This document shows, in pieces, positions 33,700 to 41,895 of a stretch of 64,000 bases of DNA. How positions within the stretch are numbered: the first letter of the stretch is position 1; each line of letters starts with the position of its first letter. Origin of the DNA: JBBTSG01 sp038064775 (GTDB lineage: Bacteria; Patescibacteriota; Minisyncoccia; UBA6257; GWB1-50-10); NCBI GenBank assembly GCA_038064775.1, contig JBBTSG010000006.1:1-64000 (forward strand). Reading direction: 5' to 3'. The notes beneath the pieces were generated by a model that did not search any database, was not told the origin of the DNA, and saw only the letters and a list, made by a program, of their open reading frames with translations. The position numbers and the translations under genes were made by a program.

Positions 33700-34650
33700 C
33701 TATATTTTTTCTCCTGTGCGTGTTTTTTTGAGATAAATCGCCCCCCTTTTTAGGAGCTTTATATTAAGCGATTTGTAATTAGCTTCATACCACCGATATA
33801 ATTTCTCTATAGCTGTATCAAGTATTGTAAATTTAAAATTAGGCATTGATTTTAACAACTTGCTTATGTCGGCGCTGTATTCTCTATCAAGGCCTTTGTT
33901 TTGAACCACAATAGGAACCTTATTTTTGCCAAATTTGTTTATTTTATTAGCAATACTTAAAAGATCCCTAGATTTACCGGTAGCCACATTAAAGACATCT
34001 CCCTTAATCTTGGAATTTATAAAAAAATCTATGGTGGCAACCAAATCATCAATATACATATAATCAAACTGGACGTTTCGGGCAATTAAGATTGGCAAAC
34101 CAAAAATGTTCCGCAAAATTGCGTTAGAAATAAACCTGAGATGATATTTTTCATATTTGCCAAAAACACCAAATAGGCGCAAACCAACAATATTTTTCGA
34201 CGTCGCCAATATATACTTTGAACAAATATATTTTGAAAACCCGTACTCGTCTGACGGAATATGAGCGCCAAAATATTCTTCACGCATTCTCGGATGATAG
34301 TTGTGCACATCATATTCCGCTCCGCTTCCTAAAAATATCATCCGCTCAGCAATATCCAAGCATCGCTCCAAATTGAAAAACATGCGAATATTCCCTTCTG
34401 CCGCTCCTTTCAAATTAACCGTATCTCGCCTACCACCGACGTTTGCGCAGTGTATAATTACTTGTATTTTATTTTTTTTAACGTACCGCCGCACCATATC
34501 TGCGTCCAATAAATCCAACTCGGTATGAGATGGGGCACTAACTAAATATTTTGCGGAAATAAATTCCGCAAGATTCCTACCTATGAACCCACGTCCACCA
34601 GTAATAAGAATGCGTTTTTTTCTTTTTACTACATTAGTATGACTGCTCAT
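33700..34650 (-). CDS. NAD-dependent epimerase/reductase (GDP-fucose synthase/RmlD-like SDR), 316 aa
   Basis: This extended SDR has the Rossmann motif GGRGFIGRNLAEF (18-30), a LGSGAEYD strand in the Ser position and YGFSK (Y-x3-K, about 145). The C-terminal part, with FNVATGKSRDLLSIA, matches nucleotide-sugar 4-reductases or epimerases. It is only 3 bp after the citryl-CoA-lyase-like gene, so it belongs to the same operon as the carbon-unit enzymes and may reduce their sugar product. Confidence 0.85.
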   Translation of the reverse strand: MSSHTNVVKRKKRILITGGRGFIGRNLAEFISAKYLVSAPSHTELDLLDADMVRRYVKKNKIQVIIHCANVGGRRDTVNLKGAAEGNIRMFFNLERCLDIAERMIFLGSGAEYDVHNYHPRMREEYFGAHIPSDEYGFSKYICSKYILATSKNIVGLRLFGVFGKYEKYHLRFISNAILRNIFGLPILIARNVQFDYMYIDDLVATIDFFINSKIKGDVFNVATGKSRDLLSIANKINKFGKNKVPIVVQNKGLDREYSADISKLLKSMPNFKFTILDTAIEKLYRWYEANYKSLNIKLLKRGAIYLKKTRTGEKI

Positions 34651-34653
34651 TAT

Positions 34654-35385
34654 CTATATAGCTGTTGGACCGACGTACTCTACATCTTCAGAATCAAGAC
34701 GACGATAAGACTTCTCGTTTTTACACTCCTCCTCAACGTGAGCTATTATACCCGGTAATCGGCCCAAAATAAAAAATGCTTTGCCAAGTCGCCAATTAAA
34801 TCCAAGCTCGGAAATGATTGCAGCCACTGCCCCATCAACGTTCAATGGTAGCACCTTACCTGTCTGGCGAAACAGTTCCGACTCAATTTCCCGCGCTCGA
34901 TTTAAATACTTCATGGAAAGCTTCAATTCTTGCGATTTTTTAAAAAGCGCCGTGGTTCTATGATCCTCTGTTTTATAAACCTTATGGCCATATCCGGGTA
35001 ACCGTTCTTTTCTCTGAATTGAGCGCTCTACTATTACCTGTGGCGAATCAGCCGACTGGAAATAAAAAGCAGCTTTTTCAATCGCGCCACCATGCATGTC
35101 TCCTATGGCGAGAATGCCCGCGGCGATGGCCGCATTCTGAGAATTGCCGGTAGAAACTACACTTCTCGCAACAAATGCTGACGGCACCTCTATTCCATGC
35201 TCTACCATGGAAATTAAAATCGCCTCCAGCATCTTAGCCTGGTTTTTAGAGGCCTGTTTTCCCTGTAAAATAAAGAATATGGTCTCCGCCAAATTTGCAT
35301 CGTCCACCAATTTAGCCAAACGAACACCTCTTATATAAAACTCCCCGTCTTTATATGAGCTGATTGCAGTTTTCCATTTCATCAC
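34654..35385 (-). CDS. Citryl-CoA lyase/citrate-synthase-like protein (ATP-citrate lyase C-terminal type), 243 aa
   Basis: Citrate synthase-fold enzymes of this type cleave citryl-CoA to acetyl-CoA and oxaloacetate. The His of GDMHGGAIEKA, the His of GYGHKVYK with following DHRT, and LNVDGAVAAIISELGF match the active-site segments of ATP-citrate lyase and citryl-CoA lyase. The ILGRLPGIIAHVEEE tail fits too. Its start overlaps the alpha subunit-like gene by 4 bp. I infer the substrate from homology; a different acyl-CoA is possible in this setting. Confidence 0.82.
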   Translation of the reverse strand: MMKWKTAISSYKDGEFYIRGVRLAKLVDDANLAETIFFILQGKQASKNQAKMLEAILISMVEHGIEVPSAFVARSVVSTGNSQNAAIAAGILAIGDMHGGAIEKAAFYFQSADSPQVIVERSIQRKERLPGYGHKVYKTEDHRTTALFKKSQELKLSMKYLNRAREIESELFRQTGKVLPLNVDGAVAAIISELGFNWRLGKAFFILGRLPGIIAHVEEECKNEKSYRRLDSEDVEYVGPTAI

Positions 35386-36290
35386 CTTATTTTCCCACGA
35401 AGTTTTTCTTTAATCAACGGTGGCACGTCTTCTAAGGTGTTTACCACATAAACTCCGGCGCGTTTTAAAGAACTTACCTTTGAGGTGTAACTACCCCTTC
35501 CTTTCATGACTATCGCGCCAGCATGCCCTAAAACCGTGCCACTCGGAAGCTTTTCTGTGAATTTCCCGGCAATCAAAGCTATTATTGGTTTTTTGAATTT
35601 TGACTTTTTTATAAATCCGGCCAGTTCTTCCTCATAAATTCCGCCCACTTCGCCGAAAATTACTATGGCGCGCGTATCGTTATCCGTACCAAAGAGTTTA
35701 ACTATGTCTATAAAATCAGAACCAGAAATTTGATCACCGCCAATACCAATAACAGTGCTTTGACCCAAACCTGCGTGATTTAATGTAACTGCGATTTCTG
35801 CAACCATACCACCACTTTTAGAAATAACTCCAATTCTGCCTGGTTGAAAAATATTTTTTGGATTACTACCGCCGATACTCCCTACTTTCCCATAACCCGG
35901 AGAAATAATACCGACAGATGATGGACCGATAATAGTTGCTTTGTTTTTTCTAGCCCAAGCAAGAATTATCGCGGTATCCATAACCGGCACATGTTCGGTT
36001 AAAATATTTATTAGCGGGATTTTATGATTAATAGCTTCAAGCGTGGCATCTTTTACCGCAAGCGCTGGCACAACAATAAGAGACGTGTTTATGGTTGGAT
36101 GTAGACGTAAGACATCTTCTACCGTGTCATAAATAGGCACTCCATAAATTATTTGACCACCCTTACCGGGCGTAACGCCAGCTAGAACCTTAGTACCATA
36201 ATTCCGCATCCCCTCCATGGCACGCAACCCCTCCTTGCCAGTAATTCCCTGAATAACTACTCTTGTTTTTTTATTAACGAGAATGCTCAT
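35382..36290 (-). CDS. Succinyl-CoA/citryl-CoA synthetase alpha-like subunit, 302 aa
   Basis: This is the CoA-binding and phosphohistidine half of an ATP-dependent CoA ligase. It has RVVIQGITGKEGLRAMEGM at the start (CoA site), IGVISKSGGMVAEIA in the middle and the phospho-His loop SGTVLGHAGAIV near 250. The frame is open to 36320, but MSILVNKK at 36290 begins at the conserved strand and is preferred. It overlaps the beta-like gene by 17 bp. With its neighbours it forms a split ATP-citrate-lyase arrangement. Confidence 0.87.
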   Translation of the reverse strand: MSILVNKKTRVVIQGITGKEGLRAMEGMRNYGTKVLAGVTPGKGGQIIYGVPIYDTVEDVLRLHPTINTSLIVVPALAVKDATLEAINHKIPLINILTEHVPVMDTAIILAWARKNKATIIGPSSVGIISPGYGKVGSIGGSNPKNIFQPGRIGVISKSGGMVAEIAVTLNHAGLGQSTVIGIGGDQISGSDFIDIVKLFGTDNDTRAIVIFGEVGGIYEEELAGFIKKSKFKKPIIALIAGKFTEKLPSGTVLGHAGAIVMKGRGSYTSKVSSLKRAGVYVVNTLEDVPPLIKEKLRGKIR

Positions 36291-37365
36291 AGTTTTTCTT
36301 TTTTTTTGACAAATCAACAACTAATTTAGCGGTTTCGGACATTGGCGTCCTTGAATCAAAGATATGAAAATCATAACCCTCTTTTTCTGCCACGGCCCTT
36401 AGCATCTCCTCGGCCTCCTTTTGCCGTGGTCCATCACGCCTTATAACAAAGGGATAGTTCGGCTTTGGTTTAACGCTTCTTAAGCCATCTAAAAACCCGC
36501 GCATTGTTTCATATATATCCGTAAAGTTTGCCGTACCACCTATAACCCAACAGCCCTTGAGTCCTTTTTGCGCAAGAACACGCTTCGTTAACTCCTCAAC
36601 TATTTTAGCCGGTGGATTACCGGAATATTCCACATAGTTTGCTGGACGACCGCCATAAAAAAATAAAGCGTCAATATTTAAAAGAGAGGCACCCCCACCT
36701 GATGCAAGAATTGCGATATCTCCATTTAGATTTAGAAAGCTTCGTTCGTTCGGATTTATTTTCTCATTATCCAAAATTACTTTTGCGTCACCCGCGATGA
36801 ATTGACCATTTGAAGTTTTGAGTATCGGGTTAATTTCGGCAAGTAATGCATCCTCATCTAAAAATAATTGCCATAAATTCTTAAGTAATAGGGAAAGTGG
36901 CGGGATATCCGACGAAACAAAACCGCTTTTCTGTAACGCCTCGCGAAAAAAAAATGGTTGGACGCCAGAAACCAGATCGATGGGAAATGTTTTTGCTTTT
37001 GAAATGCCAGATCCGCCTTTTGTGGAAAGCATTAGAATTGGACTTCGCAACATTAAATCATAACTGAACGACGCATAATATTCATTACTTGCCGTGATTT
37101 TTTCTTCGACTAGAACGCTGATAATTTTTTTACCGGAAAGACCTCTTCTTAAAAGAACTTTTAATTGTTTTTTTACTTCCGATTTGGTTTTAGCGAATAA
37201 TATTCCTCCGGCCTTCTTCCTCTCTCCAAAAAGAACTTGCGCTTTTACAGCATAAGGACCAGCGAACCGAATTTTGGTCGCCGGACTACTCGCTATAACT
37301 CGACGAGGCGTAGGAATGCTGTATTTTTCAAACAATTCCTTCCCTTGAAACTCATATAATTTCAT
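36274..37365 (-). CDS. ATP-citrate lyase/citryl-CoA synthetase beta-like subunit (ATP-grasp), 363 aa
   Basis: The N-terminal ATP-grasp (KLYEFQGKELFEKYSIPTP, YAVKAQVLFGERKKAGGI) is followed by ALLAEINPILKTSNGQFIAGDAKV. The C-terminal half has GGGASLLNIDAL, ANYVEYSGNPP and GGTANFTDIYETMRG, typical of the citrate-binding domain of ATP-citrate lyase rather than plain succinyl-CoA synthetase. Its start overlaps the TPP-enzyme gene by 4 bp. It likely forms a CoA-ligase complex with the product of 35382. Confidence 0.87.
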   Translation of the reverse strand: MKLYEFQGKELFEKYSIPTPRRVIASSPATKIRFAGPYAVKAQVLFGERKKAGGILFAKTKSEVKKQLKVLLRRGLSGKKIISVLVEEKITASNEYYASFSYDLMLRSPILMLSTKGGSGISKAKTFPIDLVSGVQPFFFREALQKSGFVSSDIPPLSLLLKNLWQLFLDEDALLAEINPILKTSNGQFIAGDAKVILDNEKINPNERSFLNLNGDIAILASGGGASLLNIDALFFYGGRPANYVEYSGNPPAKIVEELTKRVLAQKGLKGCWVIGGTANFTDIYETMRGFLDGLRSVKPKPNYPFVIRRDGPRQKEAEEMLRAVAEKEGYDFHIFDSRTPMSETAKLVVDLSKKKKNYEHSR

Positions 37366-39170
37366 GGATTTGTCTTAGCTTCTTTCTCCAAGTCGGTCAC
37401 CATTTGTTGTTTTAGTTCCGCGGGATCCAAAAACGGATACATGTCTTCGTATGGTTTGGGCACAAATCTGCCATCGGGTAATTTATCCGACATAGTTCTT
37501 GGCGCCAATATTTGCCACTCTGGCGTCATTACGTCACAAATTACTGGCCCATCATAACTTAAAACTTCAGCTATTTTTTCATCAATCCCGTCCACTGAAT
37601 CGATTCTAACGCCTTTAATTCCGTAAGCCTCCGCTATCTTAAGAGAATCCGGACACCAAAGACCAGTAGCCGGACTCTCGCCTATTAAATGTTTGTTCAT
37701 AAAATTAGCTTGACTTAGTCGCATCAATAAATATCCATTGTTATTAAAAATAAAAATCTTAAGTGGTAAATTATTGTGTTTAACGGTGGCGAGCTCCTGC
37801 AAATTCATTTGCAAACTACCATCTCCAGTGATAACAATAGTATTTTTCCTATCATTAGCCACACAAGCCCCAATTCCGGCTGCCCAGTAACCCATAGTGG
37901 AAAATCCACCAGTCGTTAAAAATTTTTGACCTTTCTTTATTTTCCATGTTTGACACGCGACATGAAAACAGGAACCGGTATCAACTAAAATCCAATCGTC
38001 TTTTGTCGCGGCCGCGGAAAGTTTGTCAGTAAAATAATATGAGTTTACCGGTTTTTCATTCTTGTAAGAAGGTTGAACAACTGGATACTTAATTCTCCAT
38101 GCCTTACATACTCTTACCCACCCTCCCCAATCCGGCAATTTTTTATCGGTAATTTCTTCAAGTAACGTTTGAAGGAATTTTTTTGCCGTGCTCTTTATTT
38201 TAAGATCAATTTCAACCCCTGGCTTGTCCAGTTCTTTTTGGTCAACGTCCACAACAATTTTTTTTGCGTTTCTTCCGAAATCTTTGGGGTTATGTCCAAC
38301 TAATGACGTGGCTAATCTGCAACCAACAACTACTATTAAATCTGAATTTTGAATCGCAAAATTTGCAGCTCTTTCCCCATACGTACCCGGCCTACCAACA
38401 TACAATTTATGCTCGCTATCAATTAAATCTATTGCTAAACGCGCGGTTAAAATTGGAATTTTTAGCAAATTAATAAGATTCTCGAATTCTCCCTCCGCGC
38501 TACCCAATTTTATCCCTTGCCCAACCAAGAGTATTGGTCTTTTTGCACTTAGTAACATTTGGACTAGTTCTGCGATTTGACCTTTGTCAGACGCGAACTC
38601 TTCTTCCGTTTCTTGTTCATTAAAAATCTTTGCCGGTTTTTCCGGAACTTCAGCTCTTTGTATATCCAACGGCACATCAAGCCAAACCGGACCAGGCCTG
38701 CCGTTCATGGCAAGATAATAAGCCTTCTCCAAATAATATAATAAGTTAGCGGGGTTATCGACGGTAACAAAAAATTTAACTACGTCTTTTACTAACGGTT
38801 TTATGTTTATACCCTGGACTCCAACTTGCCGAATTTTATTTTTTTCCTGATAATCGACAAACGCTAAATTCGTCTGTCCAGAAATAATAATCATTGGCGA
38901 AGAATCTACCCAGCCGCCAACCACGCCGTTAATAACGTTCACCGCGCCGGGCCCCGCGGTTACCATAGCAATCGCTGGCTTTTTTTTTAGCCGTCCGTAG
39001 GCTTCAGCTGCCATTCCGGCTGCCTGTTCGTGATGAGAACAAATAACCTTAATTTTCTTACTCCTATAAATCGCGTCATTTAGAAACATGGATTGCCCAC
39101 CAGCAACCATAAACACCGCCTCAACTTCTTTTTCTTCAAAAAATTTTAAAATATAATCAGCAACAATCAT
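37362..39170 (-). CDS. Thiamine-diphosphate enzyme, acetolactate-synthase-like, 602 aa
   Basis: Full three-domain TPP enzyme. The N-terminal domain has the catalytic Glu in HHEQAAGMAAEAYGR (about 46-60) and TAGPGAVNVINGV. The middle domain has PILLVGQGIKLG. The C-terminal TPP/Mg motif GDGSLQMNLQELATV...NNNGY is near 450-480. In acetolactate synthase and YerE, such enzymes decarboxylate a 2-oxo acid and transfer the acyl unit to a carbonyl. No small regulatory subunit is present, and other branched-chain amino acid genes are absent. Its setting favours acyl transfer to a ketosugar or use of the aldolase product. Confidence 0.88.
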   Translation of the reverse strand: MIVADYILKFFEEKEVEAVFMVAGGQSMFLNDAIYRSKKIKVICSHHEQAAGMAAEAYGRLKKKPAIAMVTAGPGAVNVINGVVGGWVDSSPMIIISGQTNLAFVDYQEKNKIRQVGVQGINIKPLVKDVVKFFVTVDNPANLLYYLEKAYYLAMNGRPGPVWLDVPLDIQRAEVPEKPAKIFNEQETEEEFASDKGQIAELVQMLLSAKRPILLVGQGIKLGSAEGEFENLINLLKIPILTARLAIDLIDSEHKLYVGRPGTYGERAANFAIQNSDLIVVVGCRLATSLVGHNPKDFGRNAKKIVVDVDQKELDKPGVEIDLKIKSTAKKFLQTLLEEITDKKLPDWGGWVRVCKAWRIKYPVVQPSYKNEKPVNSYYFTDKLSAAATKDDWILVDTGSCFHVACQTWKIKKGQKFLTTGGFSTMGYWAAGIGACVANDRKNTIVITGDGSLQMNLQELATVKHNNLPLKIFIFNNNGYLLMRLSQANFMNKHLIGESPATGLWCPDSLKIAEAYGIKGVRIDSVDGIDEKIAEVLSYDGPVICDVMTPEWQILAPRTMSDKLPDGRFVPKPYEDMYPFLDPAELKQQMVTDLEKEAKTNP

Positions 39171-39175
39171 CGTTT

Positions 39176-40180
39176 TTATTGGTGTTTTTTTGACAAATTC
39201 ACGGCTACATCTACAATAACATCTTCTTGACCAGCAACAACTTTTCGTTTTCCTAACTCCATAAAAATATCTCTAGCATCAACTCCAAACTCTTCGGCCG
39301 CTTTCTTTACATGCGGAGTAAAACCAGAAAACACCCCCGCTAAACCGCTTACAATACTGATCGGGTCAATCCCTTGGAGGGTTTTCATTATCGGCTTTAT
39401 TATCTCCTCGCCAGCATCCAAAAGCTTATATAGCTCTACGCCCGTATCTATCCCAGCTTTCTGCATCAAAGCCATCAAAGCTTCGAGTTGGCAATTACCC
39501 GCACCCGCCCCAAATCCCCTCACCGTGCCATCAATAATACTTGCCCCGGACTCTAAAGCGATAAAAGAATTGGCCACGGCCATACTTAAATTATTATGGG
39601 CGTGAAAGCCAACTAGAATTTTTAAATTATCCGCCAAGTGTTTAACCGTTTCCCTAACCATAAGAGTGGTGGATGAACCAGCCGAATCCATAAGCAACAC
39701 GCCCTTTACGCCATAGCTTTGCATTTTTTTTGCCTCTTCTAATAATCTTTCTTTCGAAGCCATATGATACATCATTAGAACGCCAAAAGCCTCTTTTCTT
39801 TTACTAACCACATACTCAATATGCTGCTGGGTAATATCAGCTTCCGTACAATGCGTTCCTACACAAACCAAATCTACTCCAGCATCAAGCGCTGGAGCCA
39901 AATCATCTTTAATAGTGCCAAATCCAGGAATCAAAAAGGTTCCTAGTTTGGTTTTTTTTAACGCTTCGCGCGCCGTAGAAATTATTTCCAAATCAGAATA
40001 AGCCGAAAGTCCAACCTGAAGAGTTGAAGCACCCAAGCCATTACCGTGTCCAACAATAACAGCGTAGAGACCAGACCCGTCAACTTTTTCACAATAGCTT
40101 TTGATTGTGAGGGGGTTAATTTGGTGCCTTACTGCGTGCGACCCATCCCTTAAAGTGGAATCAAAAAAAATAGGTTTCAT
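39176..40180 (-). CDS. 4-hydroxy-2-oxovalerate aldolase (DmpG/MhpE family), 334 aa
   Basis: This DRE-TIM aldolase interconverts acetaldehyde plus pyruvate and 4-hydroxy-2-oxopentanoate. It has DSTLRDGSHAVRHQ (8-21, metal and catalytic His), GFHAHNNLSMAVANS near 200 (HxH metal ligands) and VRGFGAGAGNCQLEAL. The C-terminal helical part that contacts the dehydrogenase partner is present. Its start overlaps the acetaldehyde dehydrogenase gene by 4 bp, as in known DmpG-DmpF pairs that channel acetaldehyde. Confidence 0.93.
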   Translation of the reverse strand: MKPIFFDSTLRDGSHAVRHQINPLTIKSYCEKVDGSGLYAVIVGHGNGLGASTLQVGLSAYSDLEIISTAREALKKTKLGTFLIPGFGTIKDDLAPALDAGVDLVCVGTHCTEADITQQHIEYVVSKRKEAFGVLMMYHMASKERLLEEAKKMQSYGVKGVLLMDSAGSSTTLMVRETVKHLADNLKILVGFHAHNNLSMAVANSFIALESGASIIDGTVRGFGAGAGNCQLEALMALMQKAGIDTGVELYKLLDAGEEIIKPIMKTLQGIDPISIVSGLAGVFSGFTPHVKKAAEEFGVDARDIFMELGKRKVVAGQEDVIVDVAVNLSKKHQ

Positions 40181-41058
40181 TTGTTTTTATATTTTTTTCT
40201 GGCGTATTCTTCTGCAACTTGTACGGCTGCGGAGGTTATTATGTCTAAGTTTCCGGAATACTCTGGTAAAAAATCGCCTAGGCCGGTCACTTCGGTGGTA
40301 ATGGTAAGACGACCATTTTCGTAAGTCGGCCCCAAAATAAGCTTGTATCCAGACGCATATTTTTTGATTTGCGCAATAATTTCTTTTATTTTTTCCTCTA
40401 TTTCCTTCAATTTTGGCTTTTCAATTTCAGCGTAAATCGTATTGCGCATCCGAACCGGCGGTTCTGCCGGATTCAAAATAATAACGGCTTTTGCTTTAGG
40501 CACCCCGGAGTAATGCTCAATCGCGTCTTTGGTTGTCTGAGTATATTCATCAATGTTTGCTCGCGTACCAGGACCAGCTGATTTAGAAGAAATTGTCGCA
40601 ACGATTTCAATATATTTTATCTCCGGGTGTATTTCCATTAGAACCTTAGCTATTGGCGCCGTGGCTTGACCGCCACAAGTCACCATATTAATGTTTTCCG
40701 CGCCGATACTTTCTTCCAAGTCAATAACCGGAACGCACATTCTGCCAAACCTTGATGGAGTTAAGTCAATTACAAATTTGCCAAGTTTTTTTAAAATTGG
40801 GGCGTTAACCATATGCGCTTTCGCAGAAGTCGTGTCAAAAACAACTTCACAAATATCTGGCTCGTCTAAAATTACCTGAATTGAATCCGCAGAAGTCCTG
40901 ATGCCCATCTCTTTTGCTTTTTGAATTCCTTTGGACTTAGCGTCGCGCCCGGCAAAAATACTACATTCCAAAAGATCAGACCGTCGTATCTTAAATAGCA
41001 AGTCCATCCCAATATTGCCAGTACCGATAATGCCTATTTTAACTTTTTTATTTTCCAT
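40177..41058 (-). CDS. Acetaldehyde dehydrogenase, acetylating (DmpF/MhpF family), 293 aa
   Basis: This enzyme interconverts acetaldehyde and acetyl-CoA with NAD(H). It has the Rossmann site VKIGIIGTGNIGMDLLFKI, FAGRD, the catalytic Cys in MVTCGGQATAPI (about 127) and SSKSAGPGTRANIDEYT (about 150). Length matches the family. It is the first gene of the six-gene carbon module and of the 41058-33173 operon. No aromatic-degradation gene accompanies it, so a catabolic meta-cleavage role is unlikely. Confidence 0.93.
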   Translation of the reverse strand: MENKKVKIGIIGTGNIGMDLLFKIRRSDLLECSIFAGRDAKSKGIQKAKEMGIRTSADSIQVILDEPDICEVVFDTTSAKAHMVNAPILKKLGKFVIDLTPSRFGRMCVPVIDLEESIGAENINMVTCGGQATAPIAKVLMEIHPEIKYIEIVATISSKSAGPGTRANIDEYTQTTKDAIEHYSGVPKAKAVIILNPAEPPVRMRNTIYAEIEKPKLKEIEEKIKEIIAQIKKYASGYKLILGPTYENGRLTITTEVTGLGDFLPEYSGNLDIITSAAVQVAEEYARKKYKNK

Positions 41059-41212
41059 TTAATGAATCTATATATAATGTGAGCTCCGCACGAAAGCTTC
41101 AACGAAAAATTACCAGGTCCTTGCCTTGATTTATAGTCTGTTTTCCAATAATTCCCATTTAAACATACAATCAACTAGGTTTCAAGCTGATTCGAAAAAA
41201 ATCGTCCCACAC

Positions 41213-41241
41213 TTGACAAATCTTTTGTGATACGTTAAGAT
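41213..41241 (+). promoter_or_regulatory. Promoter of the 41312 NUDIX-like gene
   Basis: TTGACA, a 17-base spacer and TAAGAT. It leaves an untranslated leader of about 60 bases with GAAAGGTGG before the start codon. The remainder of 41059-41311 shows no other feature. Confidence 0.75.
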
Positions 41242-41311
41242 GTGTCTAGCATTCGGAAGCTTCGATCGACGTGGCAATCCGAAAAAAACTGAATAAAAGA
41301 AAGGTGGAAAA

Positions 41312-41809
41312 ATGCTCGTAGCGCACGAAATAGAACTACTCGTTGCACTTCTTCAAAGGGTCGAATGGCCGCTGAATCCGAAAATTTTTCGCGCGTTCGT
41401 TAATATCGTAGTATCCGTTCCTATTGAACTAGCGGTACTTAATGAACGGGACGAAATCCTTATGTTCTATCGCAAGGACGAAGAGTACGATGGGAATCAT
41501 ATTCCCGGTACGGTGCTCCGCGATAATGAGACTGTTTCCGATGCAATTGCTCGTTTGCGCAAGAGCGAAGTAGTCGGCGGCAACATATCGGATCCTATCG
41601 ACATAGGACACATAGAGATCGTGAAAGGAAATGGTTTTGGCGAGAACCCGACGCGCCATGAAATTTCTCTCGTTCATGTATCGCGACTCATGGGTCCTTA
41701 TACAGGGAGTGGAAAATTTTATCTCCTAGACAGATTACCAGAAGATACACTGCCTCATCACCAAAAGCTAGTCAGTAAAGTTATCGAATATCTGCAAACG
41801 CTGAACTGA
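41312..41809 (+). CDS. NUDIX-like protein, divergent Nudix box, 165 aa
   Basis: PIELAVLNERDEILMFYRKDEEYDG is the Nudix first-strand region. The box position reads IPGTVLRDNETVSDAIARLRKSEVVGG, so most acidic ligands are lost. It is a paralog of the 33173 protein (LLVALLQRV, PIELAVL, YRKD and LPHHQKL correspond), but it lies alone on the opposite strand with its own promoter, strong ribosome site and terminator. The codon mix looks less AT-biased than the neighbouring operons. The substrate is unknown and hydrolase activity is doubtful. Confidence 0.68.
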   Translation: MLVAHEIELLVALLQRVEWPLNPKIFRAFVNIVVSVPIELAVLNERDEILMFYRKDEEYDGNHIPGTVLRDNETVSDAIARLRKSEVVGGNISDPIDIGHIEIVKGNGFGENPTRHEISLVHVSRLMGPYTGSGKFYLLDRLPEDTLPHHQKLVSKVIEYLQTLN

Positions 41810-41845
41810 TGGGAGCGGCTGATAATGACTTGATAATTCAAATCC

Positions 41846-41874
41846 GTGGGAGCTAAATTGCTCCCACTTTTTTT
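41846..41874 (+). terminator. Terminator of the 41312 gene
   Basis: GTGGGAGC and GCTCCCAC form a perfect stem followed by seven T. Confidence 0.9.
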
Positions 41875-41895
41875 ATCAAAAAAAAATAGTATTTT

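Noticed and set aside
37362..39170. Simple acetolactate synthase for branched-chain amino acid synthesis
   Set aside because: No small subunit, ilvC, ilvD or leu genes are near, and the gene is translationally coupled to the ATP-citrate-lyase-like genes in a glycan operon.
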